A stretch of DNA of 64,000 nt from Candidatus Viadribacter manganicus. GTDB taxonomy: Bacteria; Pseudomonadota; Alphaproteobacteria; Caulobacterales; Aquidulcibacteraceae. The position numbers and the translations under genes are program-made. Shown piece after piece: positions 38,869-45,845 of this stretch. A model generated the notes under the pieces. The model was given only the letters and a program-made list of their open reading frames with translations. It did no database searches and was not told the DNA's origin. Every line of letters begins with the position of its first letter. Positions within the stretch are counted from its first letter, which is position 1. The stretch spans positions 1,930,980 to 1,994,979 of the forward strand of contig NZ_CP013244.1 in assembly GCF_001679665.1 (NCBI RefSeq), in the 5' to 3' direction.

Positions 38869-39170
38869 AGCGCGCGCTCGCCGCCGCACTGCTTCTCGCC
38901 GCTTGCGCCAGCGAGCCAATCCAGCCGGTTGAGCCGCTGAACTTGGACCCGCTCGCGTTCGAGGAAATCCAACTATCTATCGAAGTCCCGTCGCCTATAC
39001 CGGAAGGCGCGACGCTGAATGGGCGCGAACTATCCCGCACCGTGACTGTCGATCACCCCACGGTCACCGCGATCTGCCGCAACGGCTGGGTTTCGTATTC
39101 TCAGCACCGGCGCGGGACGTGCTCCGGCCATCGCGGCGTTCGGGAGTGGGTGAACCGGCCCGCTGACTAG
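38865..39170 (+). CDS. putative lipoprotein with DUF3761-like domain
   Basis: 101 aa from a GTG overlapping the previous stop by 4 bp. A short signal sequence ends in LLLAAC, a lipobox with the cysteine at residue 14. The C-terminus (about 66-96) has the pattern CRNGWVSYSQHRRGTCSGHRGVREW, which resembles DUF3761 (small secreted cysteine-containing domain). The role is unknown. The stop shares CTAG at 39167-39170 with the convergent P63C gene. Confidence 0.65.
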   Translation: MKRALAAALLLAACASEPIQPVEPLNLDPLAFEEIQLSIEVPSPIPEGATLNGRELSRTVTVDHPTVTAICRNGWVSYSQHRRGTCSGHRGVREWVNRPAD

Positions 39171-40210
39171 ATGCCCTTGCCGTCATCCTTTTCCTGATCG
39201 TAGTCGAGCGGAAGCATCGGCGTGTCGCCGTGCCTCGGGTAGTGCTCGTTGAGCAGATTCATAAATCCCGCCCACGACTTGCTGACTTTCATCAGCGCGA
39301 CCACGGCACCCAAGTGCTCCTTGAGCTTCGGGTAGCCGATATTGCCGGTGAGGCTTTGAAAGTATTTTGCGGTTGGCCGACCATCTTCGTTGCGCGGCGT
39401 GACGCGTTGCAGCTCCGCGAGAACACCGGGAGCAAGCCGCTTGTAAACAATGTCGTTTGTGAGAATGCCAAAGTAGCGAGGCCGTTGAACCGACTCCTCT
39501 GGAAACTCCAGACCGCGAAGCCGGAACATGTGTTCGTAGTAGTCGGCTGGAAACGTTTGAACGTAAGCCTGCAATTCCTTCGCGATCCACGCCTCTAGAA
39601 TCTTTGCGAGCGCTTGCTTGGCGCGGTCGCGCTGGTAGCCAGTGGCCTCATCAACAAGAGCGACGATGCCGACGCGAGCGAAGCCTCGGATGAGGATTTC
39701 GCACTTCAGCGCGATGCCAGCTTGCTGCTTCTGAAGCACTCCAGCTTCACGCGCTTTGAGCACGGCTTCGCAGAGGTCCGCCAAGAGGATCGCGTCGAAA
39801 CCGTGCGCCCTAACACCCTCTGGCGTAACGAACGAAATCGGGTTGGCGAATCTCTCGGCTAATTCGTTGGAAATATAGGGATTAACCGACTTTCGCGAGA
39901 CGAAAAGCTCAAGTCGATTCATACCTGCGATCATCGATCCGCCGCGCGCCATGCCCAGCGCATCGGTGAAGCCGCCTTGGGTCAAAACCCGCGTGCCGTC
40001 CTCCAGCACGTAACAAGGGATTACGGCGTCACCAATCTTAAGCGGATGGTCAGGCGACCCGTGGGTCGCCTTGAGCACCTTTGTATTCCAGCGCGCCGCA
40101 GCGGCTTTCTTGGCGATCTCATGCCTCTCCTCGCCAGAGAGCTTGAGCATCCGAGCCTTGCCGCCCTTGGCGCGGCCTACTGGTTCCTTGGGGTCCGATT
40201 CGTCTGTCAT
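39167..40210 (-). CDS. P63C-domain protein
   Basis: The frame is open from 40540 across the transposase promoter; the start at 40210 (MTDESDPKEPVGRAKGGKAR) is the sensible one and gives 347 aa. Residues 13-41 are the basic AKGGKAR/EIAKKAAAARW module shared with the 77-aa passenger. The remainder matches the P63C family (GFTDALGMARG, FVTPEGVRAHGFDA, ADLCEAVLKAR, LVDEATGYQ, and C-terminal GYPKLKEHLGAVVALMK). P63C proteins have no established biochemical function. No Shine-Dalgarno is visible; the gene is divergent from the transposase. Confidence 0.82.
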   Translation of the reverse strand: MTDESDPKEPVGRAKGGKARMLKLSGEERHEIAKKAAAARWNTKVLKATHGSPDHPLKIGDAVIPCYVLEDGTRVLTQGGFTDALGMARGGSMIAGMNRLELFVSRKSVNPYISNELAERFANPISFVTPEGVRAHGFDAILLADLCEAVLKAREAGVLQKQQAGIALKCEILIRGFARVGIVALVDEATGYQRDRAKQALAKILEAWIAKELQAYVQTFPADYYEHMFRLRGLEFPEESVQRPRYFGILTNDIVYKRLAPGVLAELQRVTPRNEDGRPTAKYFQSLTGNIGYPKLKEHLGAVVALMKVSKSWAGFMNLLNEHYPRHGDTPMLPLDYDQEKDDGKGI

Positions 40211-40239
40211 AATTGACGAATGCCAGCGAATCGAGCCTA

Positions 40240-40303
40240 ATGCAAGCATTATCGTATTCATGCTAGCAATATGCTTGACTGCAAGCATAAAGTTCAGTAT
40301 GAA
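40240..40303. promoter_or_regulatory. transposase promoter overlapping ATGCTTG/CAAGCAT palindromes
   Basis: A good sigma-70-type promoter for the transposase: TTGACT (40275-40280), 17-bp spacer, TATGAA (40298-40303). The -35 box lies inside the inverted repeat ATGCTTG-ACTG-CAAGCAT (40271-40288). Two related copies, ATGCAAGCAT (40240-40249) and ATGCTAGCAAT (40260-40270), lie just upstream toward the P63C start. The clustering suggests an operator controlling both divergent genes. Identity of the binding protein is unknown. Confidence 0.6.
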
Positions 40304-40309
40304 ATAGAA

Positions 40310-41197
40310 ATGGCCAACGTGCTCCCCCTCGCAAAACGCGTTCAAATCCTGAACCTGCTCTGTGAGGGCGTGAGCCTCCGGGCGATCTCCCGCCTCCAAG
40401 ACGTGAGCATCAACACCGTATCCAAGCTCTTGGTGGATGCTGGCGAGACCTGCCTCGATCTTCACGACCAGCTCGTTACGCACGTCGAAGCCAAGAACGT
40501 GCAGTGCGATGAAATTTGGTCGTTCTGCTACGCCAAGCAAAAGAACGTCCCGACTGCGAAAGCCGCGCCCGCTGAAGCTGGCGACGTGTGGACGTGGACC
40601 GCGCTGGACGCTGACTCAAAGCTGATGATTTCTTACATGGCGTCTGGCCGCACGGGCTCGGCCGCTGAGACGTTCATGCAAGACGTGGCGCGTCGCATCA
40701 CCGGCCGCCCGCAAATCACGTCAGACGGTTTCACAGCGTATCCAAACGCAGTGCGCGTCGCGTTCGGCAAGAACGTGGACTTCGCGCAGCTTGTGAAAAC
40801 CTACGGTCCGGATTTCGGCGCCGGTCCTGAGCGGAAGTATTCTCCCCCGGTTTGCACCGGCGCCCACAAGGTTGTGCGCGAAGGCAACCCGGATCAATCG
40901 AAGATCTCAACCAGCCACGTTGAGCGCGCCAATCTCACCATGCGCATGGGCATGCGCCGCTTTACGCGCCTGACCAACGCGCACTCAAAGAAGTACGCGA
41001 ACCACCTCTACGCGCTCGCGCTGTTTTTCATGCACTATAATTTTGTACGACAACACAAAGCGCATAAGCTCTCACCAGCAATGGCGGCGGGGCTTACCGA
41101 TCGCCTTTGGTCGATGGAAGATATTGCTGAGCGAATTGACGTCCGCGCAAACGTTCCGAAGCCGCGCGGACCCTACAAAAAGCGGTCCGAGGCATGA
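40310..41197 (+). CDS. IS1-family-like DDE transposase
   Basis: 295 aa from ATG at 40310 ([17 protein letters not shown]); an in-frame ATG at 40271 lies within the promoter and is unlikely. An N-terminal helix-turn-helix ([25 protein letters not shown]) replaces the zinc finger of IS1 InsA. The catalytic core shows D67 (QCDEIWSF), D139 (ITSDGFTAY) and E205 ([11 protein letters not shown]), then the conserved [14 protein letters not shown] segment. A single ORF without frameshifting resembles the ISMhu11-like subgroup. The -10 box ends 6 bases before the ATG and no Shine-Dalgarno is present, so the mRNA may be leaderless. Confidence 0.88.
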   Translation: MANVLPLAKRVQILNLLCEGVSLRAISRLQDVSINTVSKLLVDAGETCLDLHDQLVTHVEAKNVQCDEIWSFCYAKQKNVPTAKAAPAEAGDVWTWTALDADSKLMISYMASGRTGSAAETFMQDVARRITGRPQITSDGFTAYPNAVRVAFGKNVDFAQLVKTYGPDFGAGPERKYSPPVCTGAHKVVREGNPDQSKISTSHVERANLTMRMGMRRFTRLTNAHSKKYANHLYALALFFMHYNFVRQHKAHKLSPAMAAGLTDRLWSMEDIAERIDVRANVPKPRGPYKKRSEA

Positions 41198-41281
41198 CGA
41201 ACCCCCACATGTCGCAACTTGATATTAAACTATCCGTGCATTATGTTGCACACATCAGCGCGGCGTGTTCACACGTCGCAC

Positions 41282-41314
41282 CCCCCAGGTTCCGGCCTGG
41301 GGGTTTCGCTTTTC
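41282..41314 (+). terminator. intrinsic terminator after the transposase gene
   Basis: CCCCCAGG (41282-41289), 6-base loop, CCTGGGGG (41296-41303): a perfect 8-bp GC stem followed by TTTCGCTTTTC. It lies between the transposase stop and the NYN gene start at 41328 and so should insulate the two. Confidence 0.7.
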
Positions 41315-41327
41315 TGGGGTGCGCGCA

Positions 41328-41978
41328 ATGACTATACGCGCCGCCTTCTACGTTGACGGGTTCAACGTTTACCACGCGCTGAAGCGACTAGAACAACCGC
41401 ACCTCAAATGGCTTGATTGGCATGCGCTTGGAACGCTGCTCATTCCAAGCAGGAGCGAGACGCTTGAGAAAGTGGTGATCTGCACGGCGATCACGACAAC
41501 AAACCCCGGCAAGCAGGATCGCCACCGTCGATACATCACCGCGCTTGAATCTAAGGGTGTCGTTTGCCTGCGTGGTCACTTCGCAGACGAGGAGCGCAAA
41601 TGCCCTGACTGCAGCTACACCTGGGAAAAGCCGGTCGAGAAACAGGGAGACGTGAACCTAGCCCTAAGTGTTATTGACGACGCTCATCGAGATAACTTTG
41701 ACCATTGCTATCTTGTGACGGCGGACGGCGATCAGGTGGCGACAGCGAAGCTGCTAAAGCAACGCTTCCCCGCGAAGCGTTTGACGACGCTGGTCATCAC
41801 TGGGCATCGCCACAACCACGCTATTCTCCATGTGGCCGACGCCAAAATAACGATCAGCGAAAACCACCTTGAGAGGTGCGTGTTTCCAAAGCTTGTCCCC
41901 GGAACGCCAGCGGTCATTCGTCCCTCTGAGTATGATCCGCCGGCAGACTGGGTTCATCCTTCGCAGCGCCCTACATAG
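41328..41978 (+). CDS. NYN-domain (PIN-like) putative RNase
   Basis: 216 aa from 41328 (MTIRAAFYVDGFNVYHALKR); an upstream in-frame ATG at 41265 would run through the terminator. The NYN fold is marked by D10 and N13 (VDGFN), D108 (KQGDVNLALSVIDDA) and D133/D135 (VTADGD), the acidic residues expected to bind metal. A CxxC pair (C92, C95) lies between. Relatives (LabA/DUF88 group) are predicted endoribonucleases, and some act in toxin-like or defence contexts. Its role inside a transposon is unknown. Confidence 0.83.
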   Translation: MTIRAAFYVDGFNVYHALKRLEQPHLKWLDWHALGTLLIPSRSETLEKVVICTAITTTNPGKQDRHRRYITALESKGVVCLRGHFADEERKCPDCSYTWEKPVEKQGDVNLALSVIDDAHRDNFDHCYLVTADGDQVATAKLLKQRFPAKRLTTLVITGHRHNHAILHVADAKITISENHLERCVFPKLVPGTPAVIRPSEYDPPADWVHPSQRPT

Positions 41979-41989
41979 ATCGCGCATGG

Positions 41990-42009
41990 GGTCGTCTGGG
42001 GAGACGACC
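41990..42009 (+). promoter_or_regulatory. perfect stem-loop directly before a small ORF
   Basis: GGTCGTCT, loop GGGG, AGACGACC: 8 perfect pairs. AGGAG and the ATG at 42022 follow immediately (12 bases from stem to start). There is no T-run, so it is not a normal terminator; it could control translation or protect the 5' end after processing. Confidence 0.5.
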
Positions 42010-42021
42010 ATAGGAGCGAGG

Positions 42022-42198
42022 ATGCGCGGACTGTTTCTCTTTAACGCGCTGTTCGCCGCCATCATTATTGGCTGGATCGCTGCTGCGGATAGCGTCCCGA
42101 TCAACACTGTCGGTGAGGCCGTCAGCTACTATGGCCCATGGCTCCTCATACCGGGGGTGTTCCTGCTGCTGGCGGTGATGTGGAAACGCAAAGCGTGA
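42022..42198 (+). CDS. small two-helix membrane protein, passenger
   Basis: 58 aa starting MRGLFLFNALFAAIIIGW, with AGGAG seven bases before the ATG. Two hydrophobic helices (about 3-21 and 36-53) and a basic C-terminal end (WKRKA). The frame is open further upstream, but the Shine-Dalgarno and hydrophobic start decide for 42022. The family is not recognised. Confidence 0.55.
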   Translation: MRGLFLFNALFAAIIIGWIAAADSVPINTVGEAVSYYGPWLLIPGVFLLLAVMWKRKA

Positions 42199-42236
42199 AG
42201 TTAGCCCCCCCTGGCCAAAGAGAGCTATAAAGCCGT

Positions 42237-42353
42237 ATGACCGCGAAACAGGTTCTGGCGATCCTAGCGAGCGCAGCCGTCCCGATTGCCGGAATGCTCG
42301 TCGCTTGGGCGTTGGTGACTTGGTTAAACGGTGGTTTCCAGATCGCGGGATAA
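42237..42353 (+). CDS. 38-aa single-helix membrane peptide, passenger
   Basis: ATG at 42237 encodes 38 aa beginning MTAKQVLAILASAAVPIAGM, with one strongly hydrophobic helix (about 5-30) and stop TAA at 42351-42353. It lies 38 bp after the 58-aa gene. The ribosome binding site is weak (AGAGAG about 16 bases upstream). It could be a real small membrane protein or chance; no homologue is recognised. Confidence 0.35.
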   Translation: MTAKQVLAILASAAVPIAGMLVAWALVTWLNGGFQIAG

Positions 42354-42481
42354 CTCGGAACAAACCGAGCCAAATCAGCCACTTGCAACCTGTGGAAAAC
42401 TTTTCCGGCTTTTGAACTGGCTCAAAGCGCCAAAAACCCCAGCGATTACAACGCTGTAAGGCCTAAGCATAAAAGTTCAGT

Positions 42482-42501
42482 TTTCAAACTGAGGCAGTAC
42501 C
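42482..42501 (-). repeat. right terminal inverted repeat
   Basis: Reads GGTACTGCCTCAGTTTGAAA on the minus strand, 19 of 20 identical to the left end. Confidence 0.93.
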
Positions 42502-42509
42502 GATGCGAG
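42502..42509. repeat. right target-site duplication
   Basis: GATGCGAG, identical to 38167-38174. Joining the flanks restores GATGCGAG followed by TTATCGCAC, a small palindrome (TGCGA-GTTA-TCGCA). The 128 bp from here to the dolP-like stop hold no gene I can support; they include AT-rich sequence near 42630. Confidence 0.93.
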
Positions 42510-42637
42510 TTATCGCACAGGGCAAGAACAAATAGGCAACAAAAAATGAACGCATTCGCACCCTGCGCGAAGCGGTCAGCAAACTTACCCCCAGGCGCGG
42601 GCGTGCGCCATGGAAATCACGGGATTTTAAAAGAAAA

Positions 42638-43309
42638 TTAGTTCTGTCCGACGGCGTTTTCGTCGCCGCCCAGTACGCCATCTGGACCGCGAAATTCCGG
42701 TCCGCTTGGCGCCTGCGCGTAATACGGCATGTCCGGCGCTCGCACCTGCATGAACGAGACAACGCGGCGAACGCCGCCCACCACGCTCGCGATCTCCGCC
42801 GCACGCTCAAGCTCGTGCTGTGACCGCGCGATGCCCATCAAATAAACGTTCCCATGAAAGGTCTCGATGTTGATGTTGATCGCACGCACGGACGGGCTCG
42901 CGGTTAAGCGTGTGCGGATCTGCGCGGTAATGAGTTCGTCTTGTGCGCTGCGCACAAATGTCGACGGCTCGCCGACGATGATCTCGTTGTAGACATTGTC
43001 CACGGTGCGCACGCTGCGCGCGATAGTTTCAGCAGCCTGACGATGTTCAGCCGTCGGCGCCGTGCCCGAGAGCAGCAGATTCCGGTTCGCAACTTCGACA
43101 TCAACTTCTTGGAACGCCATGCTGTCAGCAGCCATCAGGCGCATCTTCACTTGCTGCGATGCCGAGGCATCATCGATGCCCTCGCCGATCGTGCGGTCCT
43201 GAGCAGCGTAGACGCCGACACTTGCAGCCGTGCCGATGGCGGCAGTCACGCATCCGCTTGCGGTCGCGGACGCGGCGAAGACGACGAGGAGGAGAGCAAT
43301 CTTGCGCAT
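42638..43309 (-). CDS. dolP: outer-membrane lipoprotein with two BON domains, DolP-like
   Basis: The frame is open from 43417 inside yraN, but MRKIALLLVVFAASATASGC at 43309 is a lipoprotein signal with the lipobox cysteine at residue 20. The product is 223 aa. Two BON domains follow (about 45-110 and 120-190: VKMRLMAADSMAFQEVDVEV; IRTRLTASPSVRAINI), then a proline/glycine-rich tail. DolP (YraP) supports outer-membrane integrity in E. coli. The neighbourhood yraN-rsmI/lpoA is the same as in E. coli, which strengthens the call. Confidence 0.83.
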   Translation of the reverse strand: MRKIALLLVVFAASATASGCVTAAIGTAASVGVYAAQDRTIGEGIDDASASQQVKMRLMAADSMAFQEVDVEVANRNLLLSGTAPTAEHRQAAETIARSVRTVDNVYNEIIVGEPSTFVRSAQDELITAQIRTRLTASPSVRAININIETFHGNVYLMGIARSQHELERAAEIASVVGGVRRVVSFMQVRAPDMPYYAQAPSGPEFRGPDGVLGGDENAVGQN

Positions 43310-43352
43310 GATCGGCGGATTTTGCGCTCGGATCGTTTCGGCACGCTTAATT

Positions 43353-43718
43353 TCAGCTGCGCGAGCGCTCATCAAACCAGGCGCCGCGTTCATGCCTTGG
43401 CAACAGACTTGAACCAACCACTACCAAATCGAAACGTATCGGCGCGGAGGTGAGCCGCCAGCGCCCCGCAAGCGTTTGCGCCGCCCGAGCAATGCGTTGT
43501 TGCGCCGTGGCCGTCACCGCATACGCGCCCGCGTCATACGTACTGCGCGCCTTCACTTCGACGATAACAAGAACGCCATCTTTCCAAGCCGCGACATCTA
43601 CTTCGCCGTAAGGCGTACGCAGGCGATGGCCCAAAATTCGATAGCCTTTGCACATCAGTAGCGCCATTGCGGCCCATTCGGCCGTGCGTCCGCGACGCTC
43701 GGCCTTTTGCCGGCTCAC
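43353..43718 (-). CDS. yraN: UPF0102 nuclease-fold protein YraN
   Basis: 121 aa. The UPF0102 signature GEVDVAAWKDGVLVIVEVKARS (near residues 38-59) contains the E-x-D...E-V-K pattern of a restriction-endonuclease-like fold. Biochemical function is not established; it is often next to rsmI, as here, where the two overlap by 4 bp. Confidence 0.92.
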   Translation of the reverse strand: MSRQKAERRGRTAEWAAMALLMCKGYRILGHRLRTPYGEVDVAAWKDGVLVIVEVKARSTYDAGAYAVTATAQQRIARAAQTLAGRWRLTSAPIRFDLVVVGSSLLPRHERGAWFDERSRS

Positions 43719-44617
43719 GCACGATCCTTGAGTTCAAGAGCGCGCGCATATGCGCGCTTGCGCGGCACGCCAAGATCGCGCGCAGCCTCGCTCGCCGCTT
43801 CCTTCACACCGCGCGACAGTGCCCGCAGCAAGAAAACGTCGAGTGCTTCATCACTTACCTCGCCTTTCGCTTCAGGCGGACCGACAATTACGACGATCTC
43901 ACCTTTCGGCGCCCCAGCTTCAGCATAATGCGCAGCTAGATCAGAAAGCGAAGCGCGGCGCGCTTCTTCGAACATCTTCGTCAGCTCGCGCGTCACCGCA
44001 GCTGGCCGTGCGCCCAAGACCTCCGCCATATCAGCGAGCGAATCCGCCAAGCGCGGCCCTGTCTCGTAGAAGATCAGCGTCGCGTCCGCATCCGCAACTT
44101 CAGCCAACGCAGCGCGGCGTGCACCCTGCTTCGGAGGCAAGAAGCCCGCGAACATGAAGCGGTCCGTCGGCAGACCTGAAATCACCAGCCCTGCAAGCAA
44201 GGCAGAGGCGCCCGGAATCGGAAACACCCGGTGGCCCGCGCTGATGACTTCGCGCGCCAGCTTGAAGCCGGGATCGGAAATCAGCGGCGTCCCCGCGTCG
44301 GAGATCAAAGCAATGCTCTCACCCCGCTCAAGAGCATCAAGGATCGTCTCGCGCATCGCCTCAGCGTTATGCTCATGATAGGCGCCGAGCCGCGGCTTCA
44401 GCCCGTAGGCATCCATGAGCTTCATCGCCACCCGGGTGTCTTCGGCATAGACGCGGCTGGCTGTGGCCAAAATGTCGAGAGCCCTCAACGTGATATCACG
44501 CAGGTTCCCAATCGGCGTCGCCACCACATAAAGGCCCGCTTCCAGCGGTGGACTGGATTCGCGGGCGCCGATACGGTCGCGCGCATTCATTTCGGGGTCC
44601 GACGAAGGGTTATTCAT
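43715..44617 (-). CDS. rsmI: 16S rRNA 2'-O-methyltransferase RsmI
   Basis: The frame is open from 44815, overlapping the divergent gene's signal sequence. The likely start is 44617 (300 aa) or the next ATG at 44590 (291 aa). The tetrapyrrole-methylase fold shows GLYVVATPIGNLRDIT, AEDTRVAMKLM, ALISDAGTPLISDPG and PIPGASALL, all diagnostic of RsmI. It methylates C1402 of 16S rRNA. If 44617 is used, its start codon overlaps that of the divergent lpoA-like gene in CATG. Confidence 0.93.
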   Translation of the reverse strand: MNNPSSDPEMNARDRIGARESSPPLEAGLYVVATPIGNLRDITLRALDILATASRVYAEDTRVAMKLMDAYGLKPRLGAYHEHNAEAMRETILDALERGESIALISDAGTPLISDPGFKLAREVISAGHRVFPIPGASALLAGLVISGLPTDRFMFAGFLPPKQGARRAALAEVADADATLIFYETGPRLADSLADMAEVLGARPAAVTRELTKMFEEARRASLSDLAAHYAEAGAPKGEIVVIVGPPEAKGEVSDEALDVFLLRALSRGVKEAASEAARDLGVPRKRAYARALELKDRA

Positions 44618-45845
44618 GGCTGTCGCCAAATCATCGGCGCGTCCGCTCGCCGCGCCAAGTCTGAAGACGACGGTTGCGATCAGCTTTGCGGCTTTAATGG
44701 CCGCCTGCGCCACCGCGCCGGGTCCTGGGCCGTCCGTGCCGCCTCTGACAGGCACACCGACCACCACGCCGGACCTGCCCGTCCAAACCGCCGACGGCGT
44801 GACGCCGCCCTTCATGCGCGGCCGCGATATCGTCCGCGTCGGCCTGCTGTTGCCCTTCTCGCTCCGTCCGCAAGACGCCGCCGCGCTTTATAACGCGGCC
44901 GAGCTCGCGCTCTTCGAATTGGGCAATGAGAATACCTTGCTGATCCCGCGCGATGCTGGCTCAAACGAAGCATCCGCCAATGCCGCGGCGCGCGCACTAA
45001 TGACGGACGGCGCTGATATCATCATCGGCCCGGTGTTGCGCGAAGGCGTTGCCGGCGCCGCAAACGCAGCTTCGAGACAAAACGTGCCGGTGATCGGGTT
45101 CTCTTCAGATCGCACCATTGGCGGCAACGGAGTCTATCTTCTCAGCTTCCAGCTTGAGGACGAAGTCTCGCGCCTAGTGTCGTACGCCGCCTCGCAGAAC
45201 ATTCGTTCGATCGCGCTCTTGGCGCCGGCGAATGAGTATGGCCGCCGAGTGGAAAGCGCCCTCCGCGCCGAAGCACAAGCGCGCGGTGTCACCATCACGA
45301 CCTCGCAGCTCTACAACCGCACCGATGCGGATGCCGGCGCTGCAGCACGCGCGATCGCAGCGGGCGCACGCCCGCAGGGCATCATCATCGCCGACAGCGG
45401 CGCGCCATTGCGCGCGATCGGCACAGCCTTGGTGCAAGCCGGCCTCGACACACGTCAAACCCGCCTGATGGGCACGAGCGTCTGGGCTGGTGAAGCAGAA
45501 CGCGAGCCATCGCTCGCCGGTGGTTGGTACGTTGCGCCAGATCCTGGCGCTCGCGTCGAGTTCGAAAACCGCTATCGCACCGCATTCGGTGAATCGCCGA
45601 CGAGGCTCGCGAGCCTCGGGTATGACGCTGTCGCGCTCGCGACCTTGCTGTCACGCGATCGCGGCGCCGATGGCATCACGCGCGGGGCCATTGAAAACCG
45701 CGAGGGCTTTGCCGGCTCCGATGGCCTCTTCCGTTTCGGCGCCAACGGCGCCATCGAGCGCGGCCTTGCGATCATGGAAGTCCGTCAGAACAGCAACAAC
45801 GTGCTCGAAGCAGCGCCGCGCCGCTTCCGCAACAGCGGCACTTAA
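44616..45845 (+). CDS. lpoA: penicillin-binding protein activator, LpoA/periplasmic-binding-fold lipoprotein
   Basis: 409 aa. The N-terminal signal has lipobox LMAAC (C31) followed by a proline/threonine-rich linker; AAGGG lies about six bases before the ATG. From about residue 70 the protein has a type 1 periplasmic-binding fold (VGLLLPFSLRPQDAAALYNAAELALFE, PRDAGSNEASANAAARALMTDGADIIIGPVL). This matches the C-terminal domain of LpoA, which activates PBP1A in E. coli; the alphaproteobacterial form lacks the TPR-like N-domain. The activator role here is inferred from family and the rsmI/yraN/dolP context. Confidence 0.85.
   Translation: MAVAKSSARPLAAPSLKTTVAISFAALMAACATAPGPGPSVPPLTGTPTTTPDLPVQTADGVTPPFMRGRDIVRVGLLLPFSLRPQDAAALYNAAELALFELGNENTLLIPRDAGSNEASANAAARALMTDGADIIIGPVLREGVAGAANAASRQNVPVIGFSSDRTIGGNGVYLLSFQLEDEVSRLVSYAASQNIRSIALLAPANEYGRRVESALRAEAQARGVTITTSQLYNRTDADAGAAARAIAAGARPQGIIIADSGAPLRAIGTALVQAGLDTRQTRLMGTSVWAGEAEREPSLAGGWYVAPDPGARVEFENRYRTAFGESPTRLASLGYDAVALATLLSRDRGADGITRGAIENREGFAGSDGLFRFGANGAIERGLAIMEVRQNSNNVLEAAPRRFRNSGT

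Larger units (their letters stand above)
38175..42501. mobile_element. 4,327-bp IS1-family-like element carrying passenger genes
   Basis: Bounded by 20-bp terminal inverted repeats (38175-38194 and 42482-42501; one mismatch) that begin GGTACTG, close to the GGT-x-x-TG ends of IS1. A perfect 8-bp duplication GATGCGAG flanks it. It encodes one DDE transposase (40310-41197) and at least seven other genes: 38256, 38635, 38865 (one operon), P63C-domain protein (minus strand), NYN-domain protein, and two small membrane proteins near the right end. It is far larger than a simple IS1-type element (0.7-1.2 kb), so it fits the class of IS-derived elements with passenger genes. No antibiotic or metal resistance gene is recognised. 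It sits 24 bp upstream of the comM start. Confidence 0.92.

Noticed and set aside
40271-40309. Transposase start at the first ATG (40271)
   Set aside because: It lies within the palindrome and overlaps the -35 box; the family-like N-terminus starts at 40310.
39167-40540. P63C protein extended to 457 aa
   Set aside because: The extra N-terminal 110 residues are antisense to the transposase promoter and gene start and show no family similarity.
42484-42810. Minus-strand frame of 108 aa across the right end of the element
   Set aside because: It runs through the inverted repeat and antisense-like frame of the dolP-like gene; no ribosome binding site or family.
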